NCBI RefSeq assembly: GCF_017086365.1
Contig: NZ_CP070969.1
Span: forward strand, 3,224,001 to 3,288,000
Direction of reading: 5' to 3'
DNA: 64,000 bases
Origin: Paenibacillus tianjinensis
GTDB taxonomy: Bacteria; Bacillota; Bacilli; Paenibacillales; Paenibacillaceae
Made by a program: the position numbers and the translations under genes. Shown piece after piece: positions 15,893 through 23,759 of the stretch; the first letter of the stretch is position 1; every line of letters begins with the position of its first letter. Under the pieces are notes generated by a model. It worked only from the letters and a program-made list of their open reading frames with translations. It made no database searches and was not told the origin of the DNA.

Positions 15893-17131
15893 ATGCTGGA
15901 TTTCAAGCAAAAGCTGGAGAATTATGCCCTGCTTGCGGTTAAGATCGGGATTAATATTCAACCTGGACAGACGCTGGTGATCAATGCAGATATCGTATCT
16001 GCAGAATTAGTCCGCCTTATCGTGCGCCAAGCCTATGAAGCCGGAGCCAAGCTGGTCAAGGTTAATTATAGCGATGAATTCGTCACGCGTACCCGTTACG
16101 AGCTCGCGCCGTCCGAAAGCTTCCTTGAACCGCCGAAATGGCAGGCGGATGAACTCGAGGACCTGGCCCGGAAAGGCGCAGCATTCTTGAGTGTTGTTTC
16201 CGCTAATCCGGATCTCCTTAATGGAATTGAGGCCAGCCGGATCGCCGACAATCAGCGTACAGCCGGTACAGCTATGGCCCCGTATCGTGAAATGATGATG
16301 GCCAATCATGTCAGCTGGAGCATTGTGGCCTACCCTTCCACTACCTGGGCGGCCAAAGTATTCCCCGATGCAGCACCAGAAGCACAGGTTGATCTGCTCT
16401 GGGATGCAATCTTTAAGGCAGTCCGCGCCGATCAGGAGAACCCCGTGGAAGCCTGGAGCAACCATTTGGCCGGCTTGAAACAACGCTGCGACATCCTGAA
16501 TGAGCGTAAATACCGCAAACTGCATTTCACTGCAGCAGGCACAGATCTGACTCTTGAGCTGCCGGAAGGTCATATCTGGTGTCAGGCCGGTGCTGTAAAC
16601 GGACGGGGAATTCCCTTCCTCGCCAACATTCCGACTGAGGAAGTGTTCACTGCACCGCTTAAGACCGGTGCCAGCGGCAAGGTGAGCAGTACGAAACCGC
16701 TTAGCTACGGCGGGAATATCATCGACAAATTCACCTTAACATTAGAGAATGGCAAGGTAACAGATTTTACAGCAGAAACAGGTCAGGAAGCCTTGGCTTC
16801 GCTGCTTGCGATGGATGAAGGCTCTGCTTACTTTGGAGAAGTGGCACTGGTGCCCTTCCATTCTCCAATTTCGGAAAGCGGTATCCTCTATTACACTACC
16901 CTTTATGATGAGAATGCCTCCTGTCATCTGGCTCTTGGAGCAGCTTATGCTTTCACTCTGCAGGACGGCATTGCTATGACCAAGGAACAGCTGGCCGGCC
17001 ATGGAATGAATCAAAGTCTTACCCATGTCGACTTCATGATGGGATCGCCGGAGATGAACATCGACGGTATTACGGATGACGGCAACACAGAACCGATATT
17101 CAGAGCAGGAAACTGGGCTTCAAGCATATAA
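15893..17131 (+). CDS. ampS: M29 family aminopeptidase (AmpS-like), copy 2
   Basis: Tandem paralogue of the preceding gene, 412 residues. An in-frame ATG at 15875 would add six residues, but the ATG at 15893 has GGAG eight bases before it and lines up with the start of copy 1 (MLDFKQKLENYALLAVKIG against MIDFAAKLSKYADLAVEIG). All M29 metal motifs are kept (NIPTEEVFTAPLKTG, GEVALVP, THVDFMMGSPEMNI), so both copies should be active. The divergence lies mainly in the substrate-facing N-terminal half, which suggests different peptide preferences. Confidence 0.92.
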   Translation: MLDFKQKLENYALLAVKIGINIQPGQTLVINADIVSAELVRLIVRQAYEAGAKLVKVNYSDEFVTRTRYELAPSESFLEPPKWQADELEDLARKGAAFLSVVSANPDLLNGIEASRIADNQRTAGTAMAPYREMMMANHVSWSIVAYPSTTWAAKVFPDAAPEAQVDLLWDAIFKAVRADQENPVEAWSNHLAGLKQRCDILNERKYRKLHFTAAGTDLTLELPEGHIWCQAGAVNGRGIPFLANIPTEEVFTAPLKTGASGKVSSTKPLSYGGNIIDKFTLTLENGKVTDFTAETGQEALASLLAMDEGSAYFGEVALVPFHSPISESGILYYTTLYDENASCHLALGAAYAFTLQDGIAMTKEQLAGHGMNQSLTHVDFMMGSPEMNIDGITDDGNTEPIFRAGNWASSI

Positions 17132-17163
17132 TCACCTGCCATATTAATGTAAAAAATTAAAGT

Positions 17164-17199
17164 CCCCCGCTTCTCTTTGGAGACAGCGGGGGGCTTTTT
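17164..17199 (+). terminator. Terminator after the aminopeptidase pair
   Basis: CCCCCGCT pairs with AGCGGGGG, with an inner TCTC/GAGA stem, followed by CTTTTT. Confidence 0.9.
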
Positions 17200-17326
17200 G
17201 CTCAAATTTGAAGTTTTGTTCAAATAATATTCACATAATTGTTGAAATTAATTCACAAATATGTCACAATACAATTAAGGTTTGCATTTCCAGTTTATAG
17301 CCTTATCAAATTTAGGAGGGAATCCT

Positions 17327-17500
17327 ATGAAAGAATCATTGTCCCAGAACCTGGAGCCGAGAGAAACAGAGCGGACCAAGATTCAGCCTCCCACGGACGC
17401 AAGCATCGTAGCCTCCAATGCAATCAAATACACAGCTTACATCATGCTGCTCTTCGGTTTCCTATACTTCCTGATTGCCTACCTGGCACCTATGCTGTAA
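17327..17500 (+). CDS. Small single-span membrane protein, 57 aa
   Basis: The ATG at 17327 is preceded by AGGAGG (TTTAGGAGGGAATCCT), a near-ideal ribosome site. Residues 1-30 are polar and charged; residues about 34-54 form one hydrophobic helix (YTAYIMLLFGFLYFLIAYL). The topology looks cytoplasmic N-terminus, membrane-anchored C-terminus. It is a single transcription unit, with TTGAAA (17242-17247) as a possible -35 and a strong terminator behind. Function unknown. Confidence 0.75.
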   Translation: MKESLSQNLEPRETERTKIQPPTDASIVASNAIKYTAYIMLLFGFLYFLIAYLAPML

Positions 17501-17536
17501 GGATGTTAAATTATATATTCACTCTAGAAAGCGCTT

Positions 17537-17575
17537 ACGGCCCATAACTTCCCTTTGGAAGCTATAGGCCGTTTT
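17537..17575 (+). terminator. Terminator after the small membrane protein gene
   Basis: ACGGCCCATAACTTCC pairs with GGAAGCTATAGGCCGT across a CTTT loop, with one mismatch, followed by TTTTATT. It can also serve the convergent gene at 17581. Confidence 0.85.
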
Positions 17576-17580
17576 ATTAT

Positions 17581-18270
17581 TTACCAGGACATAACTTTAC
17601 GGATCCAGGCTATTGCTGCAGGTGTCCATACATCCGTCATTGCTGATTGCAGCCAGGCTGCTGCTTCTTCGCGGGAACCTTCAAACGAAGATAGGTTATT
17701 AACCTGCATCCAGTGTCCTGCTGTTTCAAAGGATGTGCTATTCCAGCCGTTAACCACACCTTCGGCATTAAGCCTTGCTTTCACACCGGAGATAACAATA
17801 TCCGCTGTTCCTTGCAGCTCAGTGAGGGCATTGTCAAACGCTGTTTTCTTTTCTTTCACTTTCATATCTGCAAGAGCACGCAGCTCACGTGTTTCAATAC
17901 CTTCGTTGTCCCTGATGATTTGCAGGAGTACTACTGCTTCTCTGCTGGCTAAGCCGTTGTTGTAACGCTCTTCAATCTCCTGTACGCTGCCGACTGCAGC
18001 AGCGAATGCAGGGAACCATTCCCGCGAGACTAGAATCGCTTTTTTCCGGATGAACTTGCCGTAGCCGGCTAATCCTTCTCCCGGGAATCTGGCACGCCAA
18101 GCCCAAGGATCAAGCTCTGAACCGGTATGCCAATTCTCTGCCTTGGTCAAACCGTTTACCGAGGGATGCTCTGGTATTAGCTGGGCAAGCGGCAGAATCC
18201 CTAGTCTGGCAATAACCCCCGCCATTTCTTCGAATGTAGTTACAATGCCTTGCTCTTCCATACTCTTCAT
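17581..18270 (-). CDS. AlkZ-related protein (DNA-glycosylase-like winged-helix fold), tentative
   Basis: Soluble protein of 229 residues and third gene of the TetR-controlled operon. The WAWRARFPGEGLAGYGKFIRKKA segment and the later NNGLASREAVVLLQIIRDNEG helix are typical of proteins annotated as AlkZ-related in Paenibacillus. The paired catalytic glutamines of true AlkZ/YcaQ glycosylases (QxQ) are not evident, so activity is doubtful. Starts with ATG at 18268-18270, with GGAGG seven bases before; a GTG directly upstream is also possible. It follows tetR by 40 bases. Confidence 0.6.
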   Translation of the reverse strand: MKSMEEQGIVTTFEEMAGVIARLGILPLAQLIPEHPSVNGLTKAENWHTGSELDPWAWRARFPGEGLAGYGKFIRKKAILVSREWFPAFAAAVGSVQEIEERYNNGLASREAVVLLQIIRDNEGIETRELRALADMKVKEKKTAFDNALTELQGTADIVISGVKARLNAEGVVNGWNSTSFETAGHWMQVNNLSSFEGSREEAAAWLQSAMTDVWTPAAIAWIRKVMSW

Positions 18271-18310
18271 CACGTTTCCTCCCTGCGTTTATTATTCATT
18301 GAATTATTCT

Positions 18311-18895
18311 TTACCACCGCTCTTCACCGGATCGCATGCACCGGATTCCGGCTATAAACGTGTTGATCAGCCGGGTTAAGCTAACCTCCAGATCTAACGG
18401 CATGCCGAAGCCTCCCTGATTCTTGAGGGAAGCGAATCCGTGCAGAATACTCCTCAGCCCGCGGACTGCATGCAGCCCGCCTTCTTCACCAAGCTCATAA
18501 TCTGCAAGCACATTGATGATTAATGACAAAATCTGTCCGCCCGCCTCCTCAAGAGAAGTGTTTCCCTCTTCCGGAGCCCGTAGCGTAGTTTCGTATAGAC
18601 CCGGATGCTGCCTGGCAAACTCAACATAAGCTCTACTCATGGCATGAACCGCTGCATCACCGCTGATTCCATCGATTGAGGCTTCCATAGCTGTTTGGAG
18701 CTGCTCCAGCCCGTGGATAGCCAACAGTTTGCGCAGTTCCTTAAGTCCATCAATGTGATTATACAACGATGGTGAGCGAACGCCCAGCTTGGCCGCAAGT
18801 CCTGCCAGCGTCACTTCTGAAATGCCTTGTTCATCAGCCAAATCCGCCGCTGCAAGTACCAATGTATGCTTATCTAGCCCTGCTCTGGGTGACAT
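18311..18895 (-). CDS. TetR family transcriptional regulator (WHG domain)
   Basis: Repressor of 194 residues. The N-terminal helix-turn-helix is clear (VTLAGLAAKLGVRSPSLYNH at residues 28-47). The C-terminal ligand domain (YVEFARQHPGLYETTLR, RSILHGFASL) is the WHG type of TetR_C. The ATG directly follows the stop of the MBL-hydrolase gene (TAAATG), with GGAAA close by, so the two are translated together. Two 17-base palindromes in the operon promoter are the expected binding sites, which implies autorepression relieved by an unknown ligand. Confidence 0.88.
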   Translation of the reverse strand: MSPRAGLDKHTLVLAAADLADEQGISEVTLAGLAAKLGVRSPSLYNHIDGLKELRKLLAIHGLEQLQTAMEASIDGISGDAAVHAMSRAYVEFARQHPGLYETTLRAPEEGNTSLEEAGGQILSLIINVLADYELGEEGGLHAVRGLRSILHGFASLKNQGGFGMPLDLEVSLTRLINTFIAGIRCMRSGEERW

Positions 18896-19615
18896 TTAAT
18901 TTCCGGCCTTTCTCAGCGACTGCTGCGCTGTATTAATGGCCTGCTGAATCGCTACACCAGGTGTTTTTAACAGGTTGCCATGACCGGGTGCGAGAATCGA
19001 GGGTGATAATACCAGCAGCTTCCGAACGCTCGCAAGAGCTAATTCCTTGTTCCAGGTAGCCATAGCCGGAAAAGGGAATAATGGCACTACTGTACCCGAT
19101 ACAGCCGTCCTCCGGAAGGTCTGGAATGCATCTCCGGTAATTAGAGCACCGCTGCGCTGATCCAGGAAGGACATTGATCCCGGGGTATGCCCCGGAGTGC
19201 TGACGGCCTGCAGTGACCCAACCTGATCTCCCTCATGCAAAAGTATATCCGCTTGTGTTTTCAGTTTTTTAGGTACCGACCCTTTAATCGGTGTCTGCGG
19301 CTCACCTGGCCGTAAAGAACGGTCACCTCTCAACAAGGCAGCATCCCGCTCAGAGATGTAGACTTTGGCCTCAGGGAGTTGTCTCTTAAGCTCGTCTAAG
19401 GCCCCCACATGATCGCCATGGGCATGAGTCAGAACAATTCGTGTAATCGGCTTCTGCAGCTTGGCAGCGGCCGCAATAATCCCTTTAGTACTAAACGGCA
19501 ACGCCGCATCGATTACAGTAAGTTCTTGTTCTTCTACAACAAGATAACAATTTACGGGAAAGAAATTCGGCATCCACGTTAACTGCAATAAATCCCCTGC
19601 TTGAGTAACTCTCAT
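18896..19615 (-). CDS. MBL-fold metallo-hydrolase
   Basis: Zinc hydrolase of the metallo-beta-lactamase fold, 239 residues. Motifs seen: THAHGDHVG (metal ligands, residues about 66-74), STPGHTPGS (third ligand region), ITGDAF (bridging Asp) and APGHGNLL near the end. It is the first gene of the operon with tetR and the AlkZ-like gene, so its activity is probably what the regulator tunes, perhaps detoxification of an ester, lactone or thioester. ATG at 19613-19615 follows GGGAGGGG; an in-frame ATG five codons upstream lacks such a site. Confidence 0.88.
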   Translation of the reverse strand: MRVTQAGDLLQLTWMPNFFPVNCYLVVEEQELTVIDAALPFSTKGIIAAAAKLQKPITRIVLTHAHGDHVGALDELKRQLPEAKVYISERDAALLRGDRSLRPGEPQTPIKGSVPKKLKTQADILLHEGDQVGSLQAVSTPGHTPGSMSFLDQRSGALITGDAFQTFRRTAVSGTVVPLFPFPAMATWNKELALASVRKLLVLSPSILAPGHGNLLKTPGVAIQQAINTAQQSLRKAGN

Positions 19616-19630
19616 AATTACCCCTCCCAA

Positions 19631-19647
19631 AACTAATGTAATTAGTT
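19631..19647. promoter_or_regulatory. TetR operator 1
   Basis: AACTAAT-GTA-ATTAGTT, a perfect 17-base palindrome just downstream of the -10 box of the MBL/tetR operon. Confidence 0.75.
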
Positions 19648-19649
19648 AC

Positions 19650-19678
19650 AATATAAACTAACACGATTAGTTTTACAA
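19650..19678 (-). promoter_or_regulatory. Promoter of the MBL-tetR operon
   Basis: On the minus strand TTGTAA (19673-19678), an exactly 17-base spacer, and TATATT (19650-19655). The spacer is itself TetR operator 2. Confidence 0.75.
19656..19672. promoter_or_regulatory. TetR operator 2, filling the promoter spacer
   Basis: AACTAAC-ACG-ATTAGTT, the same palindrome as operator 1 with one mismatch. It occupies the full 17 bases between -35 and -10. Its centre lies 25 bases from that of operator 1. Confidence 0.75.
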
Positions 19679-19723
19679 GAGGGATTATCCTTGACCTTCA
19701 TCCGTACTGCATTCTACATATAA

Positions 19724-19749
19724 AAAAAGCATCCCGAAGGATGCTTTTT
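19724..19749 (-). terminator. Terminator of the pst operon
   Basis: AAAAAGCATCC-CGAA-GGATGCTTTTT, a perfect stem with a tetraloop and T-tracts on both strands, 31 bases after the pstB stop. Confidence 0.9.
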
Positions 19750-19780
19750 AAAATCAATGAGAATGATTCAGTAAAGTGAA

Positions 19781-20554
19781 TCAGCCAAAACGGCCCATAA
19801 TGTATTCCTGTGTCATTTGATTCTCCGGATTACTGAATACCTTTTCTGTCTTGTCATATTCGACAAGTGAACCTAGATAAAAGTACGCAGTGTAATCTGA
19901 GATGCGCGCTGCCTGCTGCATGTTGTGCGTGACGATAACGATTCTAAGCTCTTCCTTAAGTTCCTTGATCAGCTCTTCGACTTTACCTGTAGATACAGGA
20001 TCAAGTGCCGATGCCGGCTCATCCAGCAGCAGGATCTGCGGATTCACTGACAGTGCACGGGCGATGCAGAGACGCTGCTGCTGTCCGCCCGACAAGGCGA
20101 GTGCCGAGTCTTTCAGACGGTCTTTAACCTCGTCCCACAGGGCTGCACGGCGCAGGCTGCTCTCCACTATCTCATCCAGTGCGGCCTTCCCTTTGATGCC
20201 ATGGTATTTCGGGCCGAATGCGATGTTGTCATAAATGGATTTATAGAAAGGATTCGGCTTCTGCCAGACCATTCCGATCTTTTGGCGCAGCTTGATAACA
20301 TCCGTACCGGGTGCATTGATGTCTACACCGTCAATCCAGATATTCCCTTTCGTTGTCGATCCTGAGATATCATCATTCATCCGGTTTAAGGAACGGAGGA
20401 ACGTTGATTTGCCGCAGCCCGAAGGCCCTATCAGCGCTGTAACTGTATTCTGGGCAAAGGGAAGACTGATCCCCTTCACCGCTTCATATGTTCCGTAAAA
20501 TATGCTCAGGTTTTCTGTTTGAAATGATTCCCGCACCGCTGCCGCTGTTCCCAT
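19781..20554 (-). CDS. pstB: Phosphate ABC transporter ATP-binding protein PstB
   Basis: ATPase of the high-affinity phosphate importer, 257 residues, on the cytoplasmic face of PstCA. Walker [10 protein letters not shown] at 43-51, signature LSGGQQQR, Walker [14 protein letters not shown] and the switch His (IVTHNM) are all intact. The length is standard for PstB. ATG at 20552-20554 follows AGGAGGAGTAAGAG. It is the last gene of pstSCAB, with a terminator right behind; no phoU follows in the window. Confidence 0.95.
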   Translation of the reverse strand: MGTAAAVRESFQTENLSIFYGTYEAVKGISLPFAQNTVTALIGPSGCGKSTFLRSLNRMNDDISGSTTKGNIWIDGVDINAPGTDVIKLRQKIGMVWQKPNPFYKSIYDNIAFGPKYHGIKGKAALDEIVESSLRRAALWDEVKDRLKDSALALSGGQQQRLCIARALSVNPQILLLDEPASALDPVSTGKVEELIKELKEELRIVIVTHNMQQAARISDYTAYFYLGSLVEYDKTEKVFSNPENQMTQEYIMGRFG

Positions 20555-20590
20555 CTCTTACTCCTCCTAGTGTTCTCTAATAATTACTGA

Positions 20591-21487
20591 TTAGTTCATT
20601 CTTTTGGATGCTGTAAGCTTGCGGTAAATAAATCTACCGAAGTAACGGGCAAGCAGGTTAAACAGCAGGACCATAATTACGAGCACCGCCGAGGCTCCGG
20701 CAGCGATTTGCATAGCATCCGGGGCCAGACCTTCACTGTTAACTTTCCAGATATGCACAGCCAGTGTTTCTGCCGGACGGAACGGGTTAAGCGGTGAGTT
20801 CGAATGCAGCGGATTCCAGTCTGAGAAATTCAGACGCGGGCTGCTCATCCCAGCTGTGAACATAAGTGCTGCCGCTTCCCCGAAGACACGTCCTGCGGAC
20901 AGGATCGTTCCGGTGATGATCGTAGGCAAGGCTACCGGAAGCAACACAGAAGTCACAATCTTCCATTTGGAGAGCCCGAGCGCAAACCCTGCTTCCTTCT
21001 GCTGCTTCGGTACGGTTCGGAAAGCCTGCTCGGTAATCCGCACCATCAATGGCAGATTGAAGAATGTCAGGGCAATCGCACCGGAGATCAGCGAGAAGCC
21101 AAGATCAAAGTAGTTGACGATCAGGAGGAGGCCGAACAGACCCACAACGATGGACGGGAATGACGAGAGCACCTCTACAATCAGACGAATGAAACCGGTG
21201 ATCTTACCGGGACGTGCATATTCGGCCATATAAATCCCTGCGCCAAGGCCGAGCGGAACGGTGATGATCAAGGTGAGCACCAGCAGATACAACGAATTGA
21301 ACAGCTGCGGCCCTACTCCTCCGCCTGCGCGGATTTTTTGCGGTGCTGAGGTCAAGAAATCCCAGCTGATATGATTAAGTCCACGAACCAGGATGTAACC
21401 CAGCAGCCCAATTAGAATGGCTACAATCAGCAATGCGAAAAAGACGATAAGCGTAGTGGCGATTTTGTCTGCAGTTCTCGGCTTCAA
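20591..21487 (-). CDS. pstA: Phosphate ABC transporter permease PstA
   Basis: Membrane permease of the phosphate importer, 298 residues, with six predicted helices and the PstA-specific inner segment RAGGGVGPQLFNSLYLLVL and the loop ALGLSKWKIVTSVLLP that contacts PstB. It begins with TTG at 21485-21487, overlapping the pstC stop (TTGA), with AAAGGAG upstream, so translation is coupled to pstC. Complete, with no oddities. Confidence 0.95.
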   Translation of the reverse strand: MKPRTADKIATTLIVFFALLIVAILIGLLGYILVRGLNHISWDFLTSAPQKIRAGGGVGPQLFNSLYLLVLTLIITVPLGLGAGIYMAEYARPGKITGFIRLIVEVLSSFPSIVVGLFGLLLIVNYFDLGFSLISGAIALTFFNLPLMVRITEQAFRTVPKQQKEAGFALGLSKWKIVTSVLLPVALPTIITGTILSAGRVFGEAAALMFTAGMSSPRLNFSDWNPLHSNSPLNPFRPAETLAVHIWKVNSEGLAPDAMQIAAGASAVLVIMVLLFNLLARYFGRFIYRKLTASKRMN

Positions 21488-22386
21488 ATCTTATTTCTCC
21501 TTTCGAGCATTCTTACGAGGAGGACGAAGATAAACGTCATCAGCATAAGAACCAGCGCCATACTCCATAGCGCATTATTTTGCGGCGAACCCATCGTTGT
21601 GTTCCCCATGCTGAGTGTAATTACACTGGTTAATGTGGAAGCCGATTCAAAAAGCGAGCGCGGCACGAAAGGCGCATTACCGATAACCATCTGCACAGCC
21701 AGGGCTTCACCAAACGCGCGGGCCATCCCCAGAACTACACCAGTCATAATGGCCGGCAGCGTAGTCGGTAGAATCACCCGGGAGATGGTCTGCCACCGTG
21801 TGGCACCGAGCGCAAATGAGGATTCTTTCAAATTTTGCGGCAAAGAAGCAAGCGCGTCTGCAGCCACGCTTGTAATGGTCGGAAGAATCATTACCGACAG
21901 CACAAGCGCGCCTGCAGCAACCCCGATGCCCTGGCCGGGAAAGGTGTTCCGCAAAAAGGGAACAATAACACTGAGTCCTACAAAACCGTACACTACGGAA
22001 GGTATCCCCGATAACAGCTCGATTACCGGCTGCAGCAGCTTCTTCCCCCAGCCCGGAACAATTTCTGTCATGAAGAGGGCTGCACATATACTAAGAGGAC
22101 TTGCAATAAGTGCAGCAAGCAGCGTGACGAGGAATGAACCGGTAATAAAGGGCAGTGCCCCGTAAGATGGTGTATCCGCTTCAGGAGCCCACTTACTGCC
22201 GAACAAGAAATCTGACACCTTCATTTCACCGCTGATAAAGTTAGCTATCCCTTTAGACGCTACAAAATAGACCATTGATACAATGATCACGATTAGTAAC
22301 AGCACACAAAAGGACATATAAATACGCCCTAAAAAGTCTTCAATATGATGTTTTTCAATCCGTGTTTTCTTTGGTTTTACCCGCAA
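21484..22386 (-). CDS. pstC: Phosphate ABC transporter permease PstC
   Basis: Partner permease of PstA, 300 residues. Recognised by PGWGKKLLQPVIELLSGIPS, the PstC hallmark PSVVYGFVGL and the EAA-like loop SFALGATRWQTISRVILP. It starts with TTG at 22384-22386 behind GAGGGAGC. The charged N-terminus (residues 1-17, KPKKTRIEKHH) is cytoplasmic. It lies 100 bases after pstS; the gap holds no strong terminator. Confidence 0.95.
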   Translation of the reverse strand: MRVKPKKTRIEKHHIEDFLGRIYMSFCVLLLIVIIVSMVYFVASKGIANFISGEMKVSDFLFGSKWAPEADTPSYGALPFITGSFLVTLLAALIASPLSICAALFMTEIVPGWGKKLLQPVIELLSGIPSVVYGFVGLSVIVPFLRNTFPGQGIGVAAGALVLSVMILPTITSVAADALASLPQNLKESSFALGATRWQTISRVILPTTLPAIMTGVVLGMARAFGEALAVQMVIGNAPFVPRSLFESASTLTSVITLSMGNTTMGSPQNNALWSMALVLMLMTFIFVLLVRMLERRNKI

Positions 22387-22486
22387 GATGCTCCCTCTTT
22401 CTAAAGTGAAAAGAGAGGCAGAAGTTTTCCGCCTCTAATCACATGAAGTTCTAATGGATGTTATCCGGTGATAAGTGTGTTTTTAA

Positions 22487-23443
22487 TTATTTCGTAGTTA
22501 CGTTGCCTTCTACATCACGGGAAACCTGCATTTTATTTGCTGGAATGTAGCCAAGGTCTACAACGTCGCCGTTTTGTACTTCATCAGTAAGCATGTAATC
22601 AAGGAATGCTTTTACAGTTTCATTAGGCTCACCGTTAGTGTACATGTGCTCGTAAGCCCATACCGGATATTTACCGCTGATTACATTGTCTACAGAAGGT
22701 TCAACACCATCATAGTTCAAGGTTTTTACGGTATCGTCAAGGTAGGACAGAGCCAGGTAACCGATTGCCCCCGGAGTTTCACCGATCATTTTCTTAACTG
22801 TACCGGAGGAATCCTCTTGCACAGAGCCTTGAAGGTCTTCCGTTTTGGTTCCAAGCGCAAAGTTTTCGAATGTTGCACGGGTACCGGAGCTGCTTGGACG
22901 GTTAATGATTTGGATCGCCTGATCCTTACCGCCTACATCTTTCCAGTTCGTGATTTTTCCTGTGAAAATGTCAACGAGCTGCTGCTTGGTCAAGCTGTCT
23001 ACACCTGCATCCGGGTTGGATACAGCGGCGATAGCCACAACTGCTACCTGATGGTCAACCAGTGCCTTTGCTTTTTCAGCATCGGCATCCTTCAGCTTCT
23101 CTTCTGCAAACACATCGGAGTTTCCGATATCCACTTGTTTCTCAGCAACCTGTGTCAATCCGGTGCCGCTTCCTCCGCCTTGAACCTGAATGTCAACGCC
23201 GTTATTTGCGTCCATGAAGCTTTCTGCTACTTGTTCAACGAGCGGCTGCAGAGCTGTAGAGCCCGAAGCCAGAATCGATCCGCTTAATTCACTTCCGCTG
23301 CTGCTTTCTGTAGGTGTATTTGTCGCAGCTGCGTTATTGCCCCCGTTATTAGTTGCCGCATTATTTCCGTTGTTGCCGCATGCCGAAAGTGCCACTACGC
23401 TTGTTAATGCCAAAGCCATGATCCACGATTTTCTGAATTGCAT
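22487..23443 (-). CDS. pstS: Phosphate-binding lipoprotein PstS
   Basis: Extracytoplasmic phosphate receptor, 318 residues. The signal peptide ends in lipobox LSAC with Cys22, followed by an Asn/Ala/Thr-rich tether. Phosphate-binding loops are visible: ASGSTALQPLVEQV, GGGSGTGLTQV and NRPSSSGTRATFENF. First gene of pstSCAB. Its upstream region contains a repeated sequence but no convincing Pho box, so control by PhoPR is likely from biology and not shown by sequence. Confidence 0.95.
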   Translation of the reverse strand: MQFRKSWIMALALTSVVALSACGNNGNNAATNNGGNNAAATNTPTESSSGSELSGSILASGSTALQPLVEQVAESFMDANNGVDIQVQGGGSGTGLTQVAEKQVDIGNSDVFAEEKLKDADAEKAKALVDHQVAVVAIAAVSNPDAGVDSLTKQQLVDIFTGKITNWKDVGGKDQAIQIINRPSSSGTRATFENFALGTKTEDLQGSVQEDSSGTVKKMIGETPGAIGYLALSYLDDTVKTLNYDGVEPSVDNVISGKYPVWAYEHMYTNGEPNETVKAFLDYMLTDEVQNGDVVDLGYIPANKMQVSRDVEGNVTTK

Positions 23444-23497
23444 TGATTTTGTTCCTCCTAAAGTTTTGTTAGCATATGCATTTTTAATTACTCCGCA

Positions 23498-23582
23498 AAA
23501 CTCGCTTCGTAAGCATACACTTAGGTTTTGTGTGATTGTGCCCCATCGAATCTGCTTCTGACAAAACTCACTTTGGAAGCTT
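23498..23582. repeat. Direct repeat in the pstS upstream region
   Basis: CAAAACTCGCTTCGTAAGC (about 23497-23515) recurs as CAAAACTCACTTTGGAAGC (about 23562-23580), 16 of 19 bases the same, 65 bases apart. From memory this string resembles a dispersed Paenibacillus intergenic repeat. The rest of the 316-base gap is AT-rich with no ORF. Confidence 0.45.
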
Positions 23583-23694
23583 CCTCTATGTTGTCTCTCT
23601 GCTTTACTCTTCTTATTCTAGAACTCGTTCGTTAGAGAAAAGTCTTGGTTTTGTAAAACGGAAGATAAAAATACTAATAGAAAATGTATATCAT

Positions 23695-23711
23695 TATAGA
23701 TATAATCTATA
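23695..23711. promoter_or_regulatory. Possible LysR-type regulator binding site
   Basis: TATAGAT-ATA-ATCTATA, a 17-base perfect palindrome about 50 bases before the LysR gene. It fits the T-N11-A rule of LysR sites, suggesting autoregulation. Confidence 0.45.
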
Positions 23712-23759
23712 TTAAAGATATAAAACGAAAATTTTTCAGTACGCATCTGGGGGAAAGTC

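Noticed and set aside
23444..23759. Pho box upstream of pstS
   Set aside because: Only one TTTACA-like unit could be found, not the spaced tandem expected.
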